Source of the DNA: Balamuthia mandrillaris | Lineage: Eukaryota; Discosea; Longamoebia; Balamuthiidae | DNA length: 64,000 nt | NCBI GenBank assembly: GCA_031835245.1 | Contig: JAVKOQ010000046.1 | Location: forward strand, 62,001-126,000 | Direction: 5' to 3' | In this document: in pieces, positions 1-12,000 of the stretch | How positions within the stretch are numbered: position 1 is the stretch's first letter | Layout of the letters: every line of letters starts with the position of its first letter | Notes under the pieces: generated by a model | Seen by the model: the letters and a program-made list of their open reading frames with translations, nothing else | Told to the model about the DNA's origin: nothing | Database searches by the model: none | Translations under genes and position numbers: made by a program

Positions 1-2582
1 GAAAGCGCTCATGAAGGAATGCGTGGAAACCATAGAACGATTGCGACAAGAACTCCACGTAAGTTTACTTCTCTGTCGCCTTCCTTCCTCTCTTTTTCAT
101 CCTTTTTAATACTGACTTTTTAAAAACAAAAACAAAGGCTCAACGTTGCAAAGAGGGTGTTTTCCTTCCACAAGACAGATACGAAACCATGGAACAAACG
201 CTGAAGACACAACGCGACAATCTCGACGAACTAGAAGCTCGTCTGCAAGCTCAAAAGTTGGAGTTGGAAAAGTTAGAGAACATGTTCCAGGAAAAGGAAT
301 TCGAGCTGAGAGAGAACGTCAAGCAACACAACCAGACCAAGGCTCTTTTGGCGGAGACAGAGGCACTGCTCCAAGAAACGAAGGAGATCTTGAGACAGAA
401 GGAAGTGGAGTTGTTGGAAACGAATGTAGTCGTCCAGGAGCACGAAAAGGTGGAACAGAAGCTGCACCAAGAGGCCAATGCCTTGATCTCTCGTTTGGGC
501 GAGACTGTGGAGGACATTGGTGGTTTGCATGGCAAGATTGGTTTGTTTGCTTCTTTGCACTCCTCGTTCTCTTATCACTCTATCAAAAAGCAATGTCTGA
601 CTGTTTTCCTCAATAGAACGTTCGTTGAATGTAATGTCCGAGAATGAACACCACGCAAACAGCTTTTATCAACGCCTTTCAACGAGAATACAGTCTCTTG
701 AAGAGAGGCTGTGTGACTGGAAACAAAAGCAAGGCACCGAAATTGCTGAGCTTGAACGTAGCGTCTCTTCCTTTGCTGATACAAGAGGAAAGGTAGGCTT
801 TAGTCTGCGGTCCTTCTTCGAAGCTTTTACTGAAGTTGTGTTATTCTTTAGGAGATGAAACGATTGGAACAAGAAGCCAAGGGAATGCTCGTTCTGCTCG
901 CTGAGAAGCGCCAGCAGCTCGTTTCCTCGGTGCACCTCCACAACCAACAGACCACCGGCACTCTCGCCTCCCTCTCCACCGAGGAAGAGGCTCATGCCCA
1001 ACAGCTGGAACATCGTCTTGTTCATCTCTCCGAAGAGGCCGAACGTACCATATCCGACTTGAGCCAAACTGTGGAGCGTCAACGCGCCGAGCTATGCGAT
1101 TGGCACGAACGCGTTTTGCTCTCCCACTTTTCTTCCGCCTCTCAACAAGTCTCTTCCTTTGTTCAGCAACAAGAGAGTTGCGTTCAAACGGTGCATCAAC
1201 GAATGGAAGAATTGGCGGCCAAAGCAGAGGAAAGCTCTCGACAGAAACGAACTTTGCTGGAGCGATTTGTGGAGGAGCAACAGTCAAAGACGGAGCAAAT
1301 GCAACAGGCTCTCATGCAACAAGTGGCTGCCTTTATGCAAAGCTTTGTGGTTGCTCAACAGAAGAGCATGGCAGAGTCTGTGGAGGATCTCATGCACTCG
1401 ATCTCTCGCGATGATGAGGACATTCGTCGCATGCGAGCGGAGCTGCAGCAGAGCACCCAACAAATCGGCAAACAAGCACTCGACATGCGCTCTCTCTTCC
1501 TACAGAAACAGAGCGAGACGGAGAAGAGCACAGCGACAGTGATGCAGCAAATGGAGGAGCAGCTCTTCTCTGCCTCTCAGCAAAGCTGCTCCACCATCAC
1601 CTCTCACCTCTCCTCCTCTATCAACTCCATTCGCGAACTCTCCAGCTCGCATCACGCTCTTCAACGCGATGTCCACATGAAGAATTGCTCCTCCGCTTTG
1701 AACCGTTTTGTGGAGGAGCAAAGCGAATGCCTTGTGCAATTGGAGAAGGAAGGTGAGGTCAAGCAATCCGCACTTGCAGCCTCGATGGAGGACGTTCACT
1801 CTGAAACCGTCGCCTCTTGCGAGCAGTGGAAGCAACGATTGGGCGAGTTTCATCGGGTGGCGGTGGAGCAGCACTGCCAGGAGCAGGTCGAGACAATGAA
1901 GGAGGTGGACGCTGCTGTGGATCAGTATCGCCGCTCGTTGAAGAAAGTTGTGCCGACGGGACAGACGCCGCAGAAGAGCAAAGCATATCGCTTTAGCAGG
2001 AACCTCTCTCGCGTTCCTCCTAGAGAAACCATTCTGAAGCAATACTATTCGCAAGAACAAGGAGAGGGAGAAGGAGAAGAAAATGGAGATGTGTTTGAGG
2101 AAAACGTGGATGGCGAAGAGTTTGGAGAAGAGGAGAAGAAAGAAGCAATGCTGGAAGAGGAGGAAGATGATGAACTCACCGAGGAATCTACTTTGAAGCA
2201 ACTAGAAGACAAGGAGGAGACTACCAAAGAATCGTCTTCTGCTCCTTGCTCCAAACCTTCCTCGCCGTTATCTGCTTCTTCATCAACGAAGACAACAAAG
2301 GTGAAGAAACGAAAGATTGGCGGCGAAGCGGTCGCTGCCAACAAGAAAACGTCTGCTTCCTCTTCTTCTTCCAAACTTCCTTCTTCCAAGTTGAAAGCGC
2401 CAACGGCAGTTGCAGTTACGACAACAAGGAAGCGAGCGGAAGCACAACAACAGCAACCGATTCGCATTCCCACAGCCACAACAACAACTGGTCGACGAGT
2501 TGCCAAACGAACACAACAACAAACAACGAAGAAAGACAGCAACAAAGAGAACAATGTACATAGTGTTAACCAAAGCCTTTAA
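1..2582 (+). CDS. KIF11: Kinesin-5 (BimC/Eg5) motor, 3' part
   Basis: Homotetrameric plus-end-directed kinesin that cross-links and slides antiparallel spindle microtubules. The motor domain lies upstream of the window; 788 codons remain. Exons read as 1-58, 138-540, 617-792 and 852-2582. The first exon (KALMKECVETIERLRQELH) and the start of the second (GVFLPQDRYE) match the segment just after the kinesin-5 motor, followed by a long coiled coil. The decisive feature is a BimC box at about 1950-2030: PTGQTPQ, then LSRVPPRETIL; the Thr codon at 1965-1967 is the equivalent of the CDK1 site that controls spindle loading. The last 180 residues are acidic, then Ser/Lys/Gln-rich low complexity, longer than in animal Eg5. 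It converges on the RasGAP-receptor gene with only about 117 bases, mostly a GA microsatellite, between the two stops. Confidence 0.93.
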
Positions 2583-2631
2583 GTATTAATAAGAATATTA
2601 TTAACTTTTTATAAATATTTATAACAACAAG

Positions 2632-2633
2632 AG

Positions 2634-2681
<48 letters not shown>
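2632..2681. repeat. (GA)n microsatellite between convergent genes
   Basis: About 50 bases of GA dinucleotides with one interruption, in the 117-base gap separating the stop codons of the kinesin-5 and RasGAP-receptor genes. It is one of the few dinucleotide tracts here outside an intron and presumably lies in overlapping 3' UTRs. Confidence 0.9.
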
Positions 2682-2682
<1 letters not shown>

Positions 2683-2699
2683 TTTGAAAGCGTTTCTGT

Positions 2700-5009
2700 T
2701 CATTCTGCGGTTTCAGCAGGTTCTCCCAAGGCTTCCACAGCTTTCTCCAACCGGTTCCACCAGTCATCCCCGCCATCCATCGAGCCCTTGCGGAGAGAGC
2801 TGATGTGGTGATGCAAGAAGGCATGGAGGAACATCAGCGCGTTCTCCCTCACGTGTTCCGTTGGGCTGAGGGTCGGGTCGATCGTGGCGGAGTCCCTTCG
2901 TTGCAGGATCTCGTTGGTTCCGCCCTCCACGTCTCCTCCTTCGTTGCAAAGGGCGTCGTAGAAGTTGAGAAGGCCGTCTTGGTTGCTGGTGATGAACTCT
3001 CCCATTTTTTCCAGGTACCCTTCCTTCACTCCTGGAAGAGTTCCATTCGCAACATTCTGTTCAGGAGGACATGAAGGTTAGCAAAGGGAGAAGAAGAGCC
3101 CCAAGAAGAAAGAAGAGAAGAGGTTGAGGAGGAAGAAAGAGAGTAACAAACCTGAATGATCTTCGAAAGGAGAATAAGTTGTCTTTGGGCAGTAGGATGA
3201 GGCGGTGCTTCCAAGATGCCATACATCTGGGGAGCGATCAAACTAGGGCAGTAGAACCGCAAGAACAAGAATGCTCCCATCGTTCTATACGCCACATTCT
3301 GGATCTCATCCTCCGTTTGGTCATCGTCCACCTCTTCGCTTTCATCACCGCTGCTGCTGCTACTGCTGCTCTCCTCATCCTTGTTCTCCATCTTCTCCTT
3401 CCTGTTCCTCTTATTTGCTGTCGAGCGCAGCTCCCTCGTTCTTTGTTCCATGTTGTAACGAATGTGCCTCAAGACGTGGAGTATTTGAATAGGGATCTTG
3501 TTTCTGGATCGAAGAATGAGAGAGAAGAGCTTCTGAGCAACCAACCACAACTGCAACGTGTTGACCATCGCCTCTTCCTCGTCTTTCATTTTGGAGGGGT
3601 CCACTTCCAGAGAGGTCACTTCGAGGAAGTTGGAAGTGTGTCTGCGGCTTGCGGCAACGCTCCTCCTGCTCATATCAGACGTTCTTCTTCCCCCAAGAGT
3701 GTCCATTTGTACTGAACCTGTTGGTCAAAGAAAGCATTGAGTGATAACAGCAAAGAAGAAACTAGCAGCAAAGGGAAGAAAAGTCGAACCACCCGTTGAG
3801 CCTCCGCTTTCCAAGTCCGTACTGTCCGCCACAGAAGAACGCTCCGAGGAGACCGTATCTCTCACCTTGTATTTGCTCTCCGTCTGCTTCTCGCTCTTTA
3901 TCGCCGTGTCATTGATCTCGTGGATGGGAACCACCAGAGTGTCCCACAAGTAAGGCAGTCCCACCATTCTGGAATAGAAAGTGAATGAGGTGGTTGCTGC
4001 CGTAGTTTGACGAAAGACGGTGGAGTCATCTTTTAGCTTTTGCAGCTCGTGGGAGATGGTCTGACAGACGAGCTCTCCAGCACGATGGTGATAGTGGTAG
4101 AGTTGCAACACGGAGCGAATGACTCCACCGTCGGCGTCAATGTCGCCCGCTGCGTCGAAAAGGGATTGCATGAATGGACCCGAGTCGTCCAACAAAAGCT
4201 GTTCCAGTTCTTCGTATTCCTTTCAAAACAACAACCAAAGTTAGAATGAACGTATGAAGAGTGCAGAATGAAGAAGAAGAAGAAGAAGAACAGGAAGAGG
4301 AGAAATAACGAGAAGAAGAAGAAGGCAAGAAAGGAGAAACGAAAGCCAACCTCAGATTTCTTTTGGAAAGCAGACGAGGCTTGGTCCTTCAGAGCTTCGC
4401 CAAAGGCAATCTCTTTAAAGTCAGGAGGATGAAGCGTCTTTGGCCTGGCGTTCTGCCTCATTCGAATGAAGAGAACCAATGCCACAACAGCAATGGCCAA
4501 CAACAATAGCACCACAACTCCAAGTGAGACTCCCACCCCGATTCCGACGGTCTTTCCGGTGTCATCGCTCTCCTTGCTCTGCCCGTTGGCAGAGGAAAGA
4601 AGAACGAGTTCAACCGGATCCGTTGTTAACTGTCCGTTTCTGTTCCGCACCAAACAGCGAAGAACCATGTTGGGAGAAGAAGTGAGTTCAGACAGAGAAA
4701 CATCTCCGAATACGTAATCGGATGAGCTTTTGTTGGGATCGGTACTGTAGCCGAACGGAGAACGAAATGACGAGTTAGAAGAAAGAAGTGAATGAGAGAA
4801 GAAGGAAGAAGAGAAGCATACAATGTTGCTGAGGTTTGACCGTTGGCTTCATTAACAGAGACGTCAACATCGGTGAGATCAACGGTAAGAATACTCTCGG
4901 TGGCGTTTGCAATATTGACCCAAGTTTCGTTCGTTTCTTGTCTTCTCCACCGAGCGATGTATTCTCTTGTTGAATCAACTATAACAGCAAAAGAAAAGAA
5001 ACAAAAGTC

Positions 5010-5045
<36 letters not shown>

Positions 5046-5841
5046 CGCAAGAATGAAAGACGATAGAGGAGGAGAGAAGTACATCTACAAACAGGCTTCT
5101 CGCCTCCTTTGTACACTCTATCACAAGAAGCAAATGAGGTAGACTCGGGCATTTTCACAACGCCAGTCTTTGTCATCGTCGTCCCCATGAAACTCTCTCT
5201 TCCTTCCGCCTCCTCCAAAGAGCCAGAAACTCGTTTTTGCCATTGATAAGTGGGCTCAGGATAACCGACAGCTGAAACTTGGAAAGTGTTGAGCCTGCCT
5301 CCTTCTGCTGAGAACGAGGAGGGCACATCAGCGGTCAACTTTGGCATATCTCCTTCCACTGTAACGCTGCTCGCCGCAAAGGTTGCGATCTCACCATTAT
5401 CACAACATGCTGCAAACTTCGAAAGAAAGAGGCGAATATAAGCAACAAGAGAAGAAGAAGAACAACAACAAGAAGAAAGAAGAACGAAGATAAAGGGATA
5501 GATACTTCAATAGTAGCTAAAGAAGATTGGGAGAACGTAATGTCGGCGGAAATGCTGCCATCGTCATTATCTTCATAGGTAATGCTGCTCACGACGCCAC
5601 AAGGGCCACCCGATTGATACCATGAACATCGCAGCGAGTCGTTGGCTGGTTTTGTGGCGGTCATCGATGCGCCGCTTAATACTGTTGTCGCATTGGTAAT
5701 GTTCACTATGGAATACATTGTTTTCATAGGCAAGTGAGTCAGCAAGCAGAATAGAATGGAATGAAGAAAGGAGAAGCCGAGAAGCAGAGGAACAAAGGAA
5801 CAGAGCAGCAGAGAACGAGAGAAGCCGATAAGACCGATGAC

Positions 5842-5872
<31 letters not shown>

Positions 5873-6682
5873 AAGAAGAAGAAGAAAGAAGAACAAGAAG
5901 AAGAAAGAAGAACAAGAACGAATACTAACCAATTTCCATGGGAGACAACGTGACGATCGGCGACTCGTAAACCATTTTCATCTCCTCGCCACTCAGCACC
6001 CTTCTGTAGGCTCGAAAGTCATCCAAGTATCCTACGAATGGATAGACATTTTCGCTGGCAAAGGCTCCTATTTGGACCATCTCGCCGTTCTTCTCGTAGC
6101 CCGTCAGAGGTTCCGGCAGCTCCCACGCGGCATCCTCCTCTCCATCCAGGTAGAATCGAACGACGTTCACTCCGTCGAAGGTGAGACCGAGGTGATGCCA
6201 TTGGTTCAGCTCGATGATCGTGTTGGAGAAGAGATAATAGTCGTAGCCTTCTATCATGGCATACATGATCAGCTGGTCGGTAATGTTCTCTACTTTTGGA
6301 AGCAGGCCAAAGTCCCATGATGCTGTTTTGTTGTTGTTCAAACATCAGAAGAAGAAGAAGAAGAAGAAGAAACGAAAAGAAGAAGGAGCAAACCTGGTTT
6401 ATACAGGACGGTAGAGCCCCAGTAATCATCGGCAACTCTTTCCGTGTTAACCCATATGCTCAGTGCGAAGCCATTGGCTCCACCTCCTATACTCCACCTG
6501 CCAACCTCTTTTTTTTTTCGTTCTGGTGAGCCAACCAAGCAATAAAAGAGGAGAAAGAGCGAGAAGAGAGAAGAGAAAAAGGAAGCAAAAAGCAAAAAGA
6601 AAGAAAGAAAAAGAAATGACAAAGAATGAAAGAAAGAAATGACAATAAACGACAAGAACGCCGCAAGGAAGGAAAAGAGAGA

Positions 6683-6719
<37 letters not shown>

Positions 6720-7158
6720 ACAAGGACAAGAACAAGAACAACAAGAAGAAGATGAAGTGAAAAAAAATAAGCAGAACCAACAAACCTAAAGAGTTGTCTT
6801 TATAAATGCTCCCATCGCTGAACTTGGCGCTATAGTTGAAGTACATGCAGCCGCCAAAAACGCACTCGCTCTCCTCCCCGATGAATATGTGCTCGGTGGT
6901 GTTTTTGACGGTGGGAAAAGGGGGAATGTCGAAGCGAATGGGGCAAGAGCCGAAAGTGGCTTCCAGCTCGACCTCTTGGCCGTCGCCGCGCGCTCGATCA
7001 AAGGTGTAGGCCACCAGCAGAGGGGAGCCCTCCTCCTCGTCCGACTGCCTTTCCTCCGGGGGTTCTGTCTGCTGTCGGCCGGCGACCAGGAGAAGAAGAA
7101 GAGAAGAGGAGAGGAGAAGAAAGCATACTGATAGAGAAAGAGAACGAAGAGGAAGCAT
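2700..7158 (-). CDS. Transmembrane receptor with cytoplasmic RasGAP domain
   Basis: Predicted single-pass surface protein of 1095 residues that would inactivate Ras at the membrane. Ten exons (minus): 6786-7158, 6394-6486, 5930-6322, 5506-5705, about 5089-5416, 4822-4978, 4351-4744, 3793-4219, 3152-3717, 2700-3056. Order: signal peptide (1-27); LamG/concanavalin-type domain (30-285; WHHLGLTFDG, GYLDDFRAYRRVLS); Ig-like region (PEPTYQWQK); fibronectin-III-like region (REYIARWRR to RCLVRNRNG); membrane helix at about 577-605; basic juxtamembrane; RasGAP domain from about 646. The GAP looks catalytic: DSTVFRQTTAAT places the arginine finger at codon 4010-4012, and GAFLFLRFYCPSLIAP is the FLR motif. 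A Ser/Asp/Glu insert splits the GAP domain. The junction near 5089 could instead be 5125. I know of no described family with this order; plexins have a distant GAP fold but a different ectodomain. Confidence 0.85.
5841..5895. repeat. (GAA)n microsatellite in RasGAP-receptor intron
   Basis: Trinucleotide tract in the intron between exons 5506-5705 and 5930-6322. On the sense strand of the gene it reads TTC repeats, so it acts as an extended polypyrimidine run. Confidence 0.85.
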
Positions 7159-7654
7159 TTTTTTTTTTGCAGATTCTTTTTTTCTACAAAAGGCGAGCCT
7201 CTACGTTTGCAGCCCTTCGTCGGCTTTCAGGGCAAAATGTACAAACTTGTCCTCAAGGACTATACAACCCTTGCAACTGCGGAACTGGTCCGTTTTTCAG
7301 CGTTTCTTAATGAATTGATAATGTTTCCTGCTTTATTTTTCGATGAACCATTTATTTACTTATCTTTCAGATCCTCAGGAGCAAGATGGTCGGCGATGAA
7401 TAGGGAAAAGAGACGAGGGCACCGGCTACAAGAAAAATATGCGCCGATAGTTTTCGCTCGTTAGGGAAACGCAGCTGCACAGCGTTACGGACACGAGATA
7501 TGTCATTTTTTGCAGACAGATAACGAGAGAGGACCAGAGATCTCTTAATAATTTATCGACAAATAATCGAAAGGAAATTTCGACAATTAAATGTAGACAG
7601 ACAAGAGAGAAGACATGAGACAACAGCAACATCAAAAGAAAAGAAAAGAAAAGA
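7159..7654. promoter_or_regulatory. Divergent promoter region with small spliced ORF
   Basis: This 496-base gap separates the start of the RasGAP receptor (minus) from the charged orphan gene (plus). The right half is AT-rich with inverted TCGA elements (7547-7590) that look promoter-like. The left half holds a possible two-exon reading frame on the plus strand: ATG at 7237, a 5' splice site after GCGGAACTG, a 3' site TTATCTTTCAG, then ILRSKMVGDE and stop. It would encode only 27 residues and I recognise no homologue. Confidence 0.4.
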
Positions 7655-8959
7655 ATGAAAGGACAAAACCTAGCGCACCTCATCCATCTGCTGGAAGAAC
7701 AGGAGGAAAAGGAGCGGCACCTCGCGCCGGAGGAGCGGTACCGCTTGAAGAAACAAAGGGAGGAGGAAGCCCGTCAGGAGTACATCCTGCGCATGACCCC
7801 GGTCGCCGATGCTGCCGCCGACGATTTGGTCGCCCAGGTGCAACAGGAAAAGAAGGAGAGGAGAAGAGCCCGCCAAAAGCAAAAACGGAGGCAGCAAAAA
7901 GCTCGGCAGAAGAACGCCAAACAACAACCACAACAAGAGAATGAAGAAAAAGAAGAAGAAGAAGGTGAGAAAGAGAAAGAAGAAGAGATAACGGAAGAAG
8001 AGAAAGCGAAAGACGAAGAAGAAACGAAAAGAAGGAAAGAAGCAGAAGAAGAAGAACGACAAGAAAGAGAGTTGGTGGAAACGGACTATGTTGGGGAGTG
8101 GCAAACAAAACAAACCCACAAGAAGAAAAAGAAGAAGCACGGAAACAGAAACCAAAGAGACAGAAGAAAGAGAAACCAACGACAAATGAGTGCAACAATG
8201 GAAGGAGGAGAAGAACATGAAGAAGGGAAGAAGAAGACAAGTCCACCGGTCTCACCCTTCCAAGTTACCTTCCTGAACAACCTCAAACAAAACGAGCTGG
8301 AAGAGAAACTGGTGCTTCTCTCCAAGGCGCCACAACAACCACCACCACAACAAACAGAGGAGGATGGCTCGACCGCAGCAGCAACGACAAAAGCAAAGTG
8401 GGAGCCCATTCTCTCGGACTATTTGAGCCAAACGGATTATCTCAACAGGACGTTGTTGCAGTCGTTCCTGAACAACATGGACAGTCTACAATGCAAATGG
8501 GCTGATGAGGAGGAGGAAGAAGAACATGAGGGAGAAGAGGCTTTGCAACACTCTCGACAGGACGAGTGTGAATTTTCTGATGGTTCGTTTTGTGCTTCGT
8601 CAGAGGATGAAAAAGAAAAAGGAGCTGGAGAAGGAGAACGACAAGGAGAAGAGGAGTGGAATCCGCTCTACGAAAGAAACCTTGCTGGAAAGAAGACAAA
8701 GACCAGACGAAAGAAGGTAGAGAGCAAACACGAGACGACAACGACAAAGCCGCAGTTTGAGGCATTACTCGAGCGAGTACAGCAGAAACGAAGGCAGAAA
8801 TGGGAAGAAGAGAGAAGCAGAGAAACTTCTGAAACGAAAGATACGTCACAGAGTGAACCGGAGGAAGACTGGCTGAACGACACGGAACGACTGTTAGTGG
8901 CTCTGTATCAACATATGAACTCTCAGTTTGAACAGCTGTTTCGGCGGTTAGATGGGTAG
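7655..8959 (+). CDS. Highly charged coiled-coil orphan protein
   Basis: Intronless frame of 434 residues that I do not recognise. The N-terminal third is a Glu/Lys/Arg/Gln-rich helix (LEEQEEKERHLAPEER), likely coiled coil, followed by a basic KKKKKKHGNRNQRDRRKR patch that could be a nuclear signal. Two stretches look folded and non-repetitive: VTFLNNLKQNELEEKLVLLS (about 205-225) and the segment with LSDYLSQTDYLNRTLLQSF. The end (DWLNDTERLLVALYQHM...FRRLDG) is amphipathic. There is no signal peptide or membrane helix. It is the only plus-strand gene in the 2.7-20 kb block. Codon use looks like that of its neighbours, and the absence of introns is uncommon here. Other ATGs exist a little upstream, but this one starts the longest uninterrupted frame. 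Confidence 0.7.
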   Translation: MKGQNLAHLIHLLEEQEEKERHLAPEERYRLKKQREEEARQEYILRMTPVADAAADDLVAQVQQEKKERRRARQKQKRRQQKARQKNAKQQPQQENEEKEEEEGEKEKEEEITEEEKAKDEEETKRRKEAEEEERQERELVETDYVGEWQTKQTHKKKKKKHGNRNQRDRRKRNQRQMSATMEGGEEHEEGKKKTSPPVSPFQVTFLNNLKQNELEEKLVLLSKAPQQPPPQQTEEDGSTAAATTKAKWEPILSDYLSQTDYLNRTLLQSFLNNMDSLQCKWADEEEEEEHEGEEALQHSRQDECEFSDGSFCASSEDEKEKGAGEGERQGEEEWNPLYERNLAGKKTKTRRKKVESKHETTTTKPQFEALLERVQQKRRQKWEEERSRETSETKDTSQSEPEEDWLNDTERLLVALYQHMNSQFEQLFRRLDG

Positions 8960-9066
8960 CAACAAAAAGAGAATAACCCATGCAGCAACGAAAACAACGA
9001 ATATGCTTTTTGGTACATGGTAGAAGATGAACAACGAAAACAAAAAAGACGAACTCATGGAAGTGA

Positions 9067-12000
9067 CTAGGCACTTGTTTGCAATCTCTTGATGATGTCT
9101 TTGAAAAAAGGCCTGCATTTACCAAAGCAAAGAAGAAGTGTAAGACGAAGAGAGCAAGAAGAGAGAACAGGGAGGGAAAGGAAGGAAAAGAGAAAGGACA
9201 AACCTTTTGCTTGCATCCATTTGGAAACAATCTGCAAGGAGCTCATGCAATACTGCTGGAGCGGTGGAAGGAAGGCTCAGTGTTTCTTCATTTAACACGG
9301 CTTCCACGACCTCTGGGTTGTTCATTCCTGCGTATGGTTGTTCTCCTTTGTTCGCCAACTCCCAAAGCAATACTCCATAACCTTTTTGTTTTAAAAAAAA
9401 TAGACGAGAAGGTGAGAAGAGTACGAGAGATGAAAAGAGAGAAGCAAGATAAAGAGCATAGCAGCGAAAGAGAGAGCGAGAGAGGAAGAGGAAGGCAGCA
9501 GAGTGAGCGGGCGAGAGTTCAATGTACTCCAAACATCAGCTTTTTCGGTGACATGCCCTCCAGACAACGCCTCTGGAGCTGTCCATCTGACTGGAACTTT
9601 CTTCTCTGCAACAGCTCCATTCACAACACTCGACAATCCAAAGTCTGCGTGTTCCAGATGATGAGCAAAAGCACAAAGCAGGAAAACTTAGAGACACCAA
9701 CCTCCAACTTTAACAGTCAAGTCAGGAGTGAGAAGAATGTTGCGAGCAGCAAGGTCTCGATGGATGATGCCTTCAGAATGCAAGTGATGCATTCCCGTTG
9801 CCACCTGAATGGCCATTCTCATGATGGTCGCGTTGGAAGGAGGGTTGTTGCGAATGTAGTTTCGGAGGTCTCCGTTGGAGAGATACTCAGTGATTAAGCA
9901 CCATGGCTGGCCATCCTCTGTGCAAACTCCAAACAGCTGAACGACGTTTGTGTGAGGTCGAAGGTTTCTTGGTTGAAGAAAGAAAGCACTGTCAGCGGAA
10001 GAAAGTACAACAGACGTATAAAAGCAAGAGAGAAAGCAGAAAGATAGGCGTACTTCATGATGTCCATCTCTGCTCGGAATGCCTCTTTGAGAGCAGGAGA
10101 ATTCATGATGGAGTTGAACTGTTGTTATTTTAGCAACTCTCAGTTATTAGCTTATCAGGAAAACGATAGGAAAGTTACTCAGAGATACAAACCATTTTAA
10201 TCGCAACAGTAGTTTCTCTCCATTTCCCTCTCCATACCAGTCCAAAACCTCTGTTGAAATCGTTTCAGCAAGTTTGAAGGAAAGAAGAAGAAGAATAGGA
10301 GGAGAAAAAGCCAAAGTTGAAGAAGAAAAAGAACGAGAACAAGATGTGGTGAAACACAAAAGCAATTCTTACCCTTTGCCTATCTTCTCGATGAACTCAA
10401 GTTCTGAAAACGGGATCTCCCATTCGAATCCACTTCTGGCCTCACCTCGCCTTTTGCTTGGACCGAAGTCAATGGGAGTTGCATACATCTCCATGTCTTC
10501 GTCAACCGACTCCAGGTCTTCCAGGTTTCGTCTCTTACGCATTAACGCAGCTTTCCTCTTTCTAATGAGGATGTACAGAATAAAAGGCACAATGAACAGA
10601 AGCAAGAGCAATCCTCCGCCTCCTCCAATGATGATCCACATCCATTTCTCTGCGAAATCATCGTCATCATCGCCCCTTTGGGCCGTCGATCCACTGTCTC
10701 CGTCATCTACAGAATCCACTGGTTCGGTTGTAAGCTAATGATCAGAAAAGAACCTCAAAAGCCCATTCATAACTTACCATGAATGAATCTGTACAAGTGC
10801 TGATAGACTGGGTTCTCGATGGTTTCGGGGTAACCGCTGCTGCATTCCACAGAAACGTTCAAAACCTTCACTCGACTGTCGAAAGACAGCACAGTTCTTC
10901 GCTCCGAGGCAGCTTCCGCTGTCATAGCTTCAAACCAGCACTCTATGGTGCGAGAAGGGAGACGGCCAGCCTCATCCAAGCCCAAGTCCCTACAATCCGA
11001 TTCTCCTGACATAAGGGTTACCAGCGGAGCATCGCTCCCTTCAAGAAAGAGGTTGCACGTTATGTTTCTGGCGTACAGAGCTCCCTCACTGTTAGCTTCC
11101 ATAAGAAAGGCCAGAGCAGTATCAAAAATAATTTCTCCATCATCGGTAGTGCCCATATCATCCTTTTGAGAGAGAGGGGAAGCGTAAGTCTGACATACAC
11201 CAAGAAACAGCAAACAAGAATAAGAACAAGAACAAGAAAACAAACAAAACTGTCGAAAGAAATAAAAATGATGACGGAATGGGGAGAATGTAACCTGGCC
11301 TCGTTTACGGACGGATATTTCTTCTTCATACCATGACGAGTCAGAGTCATAGGGAGAAGCAGAAGAAGAGGTGTCATCATCATTTGAAGAAGAATCCGCG
11401 TCATTCAGATTCCAGTTGACCACGCGGACAGTGACATTCACGTCATCCAGTTCCTCTATAACCTTCATTTGAAGCTGCTGTTCCTTTCCAACCAACTTAC
11501 CATCTTCGTCTCTGCAGCTGAAAGCAACTTCAAAGGAAGGATTGCCAGCAAGCTCCTTAGTTGTTGTGATGGAGATGCGAGGAATGGTATCGCCAGGAGC
11601 GGCATCCAACAAGCAAGAAACGACCAGGTTGGGCTCGTAACTGGCTTCACAATCTCCGGCTTCCTCGCTGTTGCTGTGGAAGGATAAAGCAGCAGTGGAA
11701 AAGTACCATGTGCAGATGGAGCCAAGTGAAGAAGAAGGGCCATCGTTATGAATGAGAGTGCTTATTTCTGACACTTCATCCAGCTGAATACTTCGGGCCG
11801 TGTCCTCTGCAACGGAATAAAAAGAACAGCAGGTACAAATGAGAAGAAGCACGGCAAGAAGCAGAATGACAAAGGTGGAAGGAGGTAGAAGGGATGATCA
11901 CCAGCAAACGAATGGGAAAGATCCCAAACAGCGGAGACGTTGAAGCTATGAGCAATGTCTGGAGGAATGGACACCAAAGTGCCTTGGGCAGTGCAGTTGG

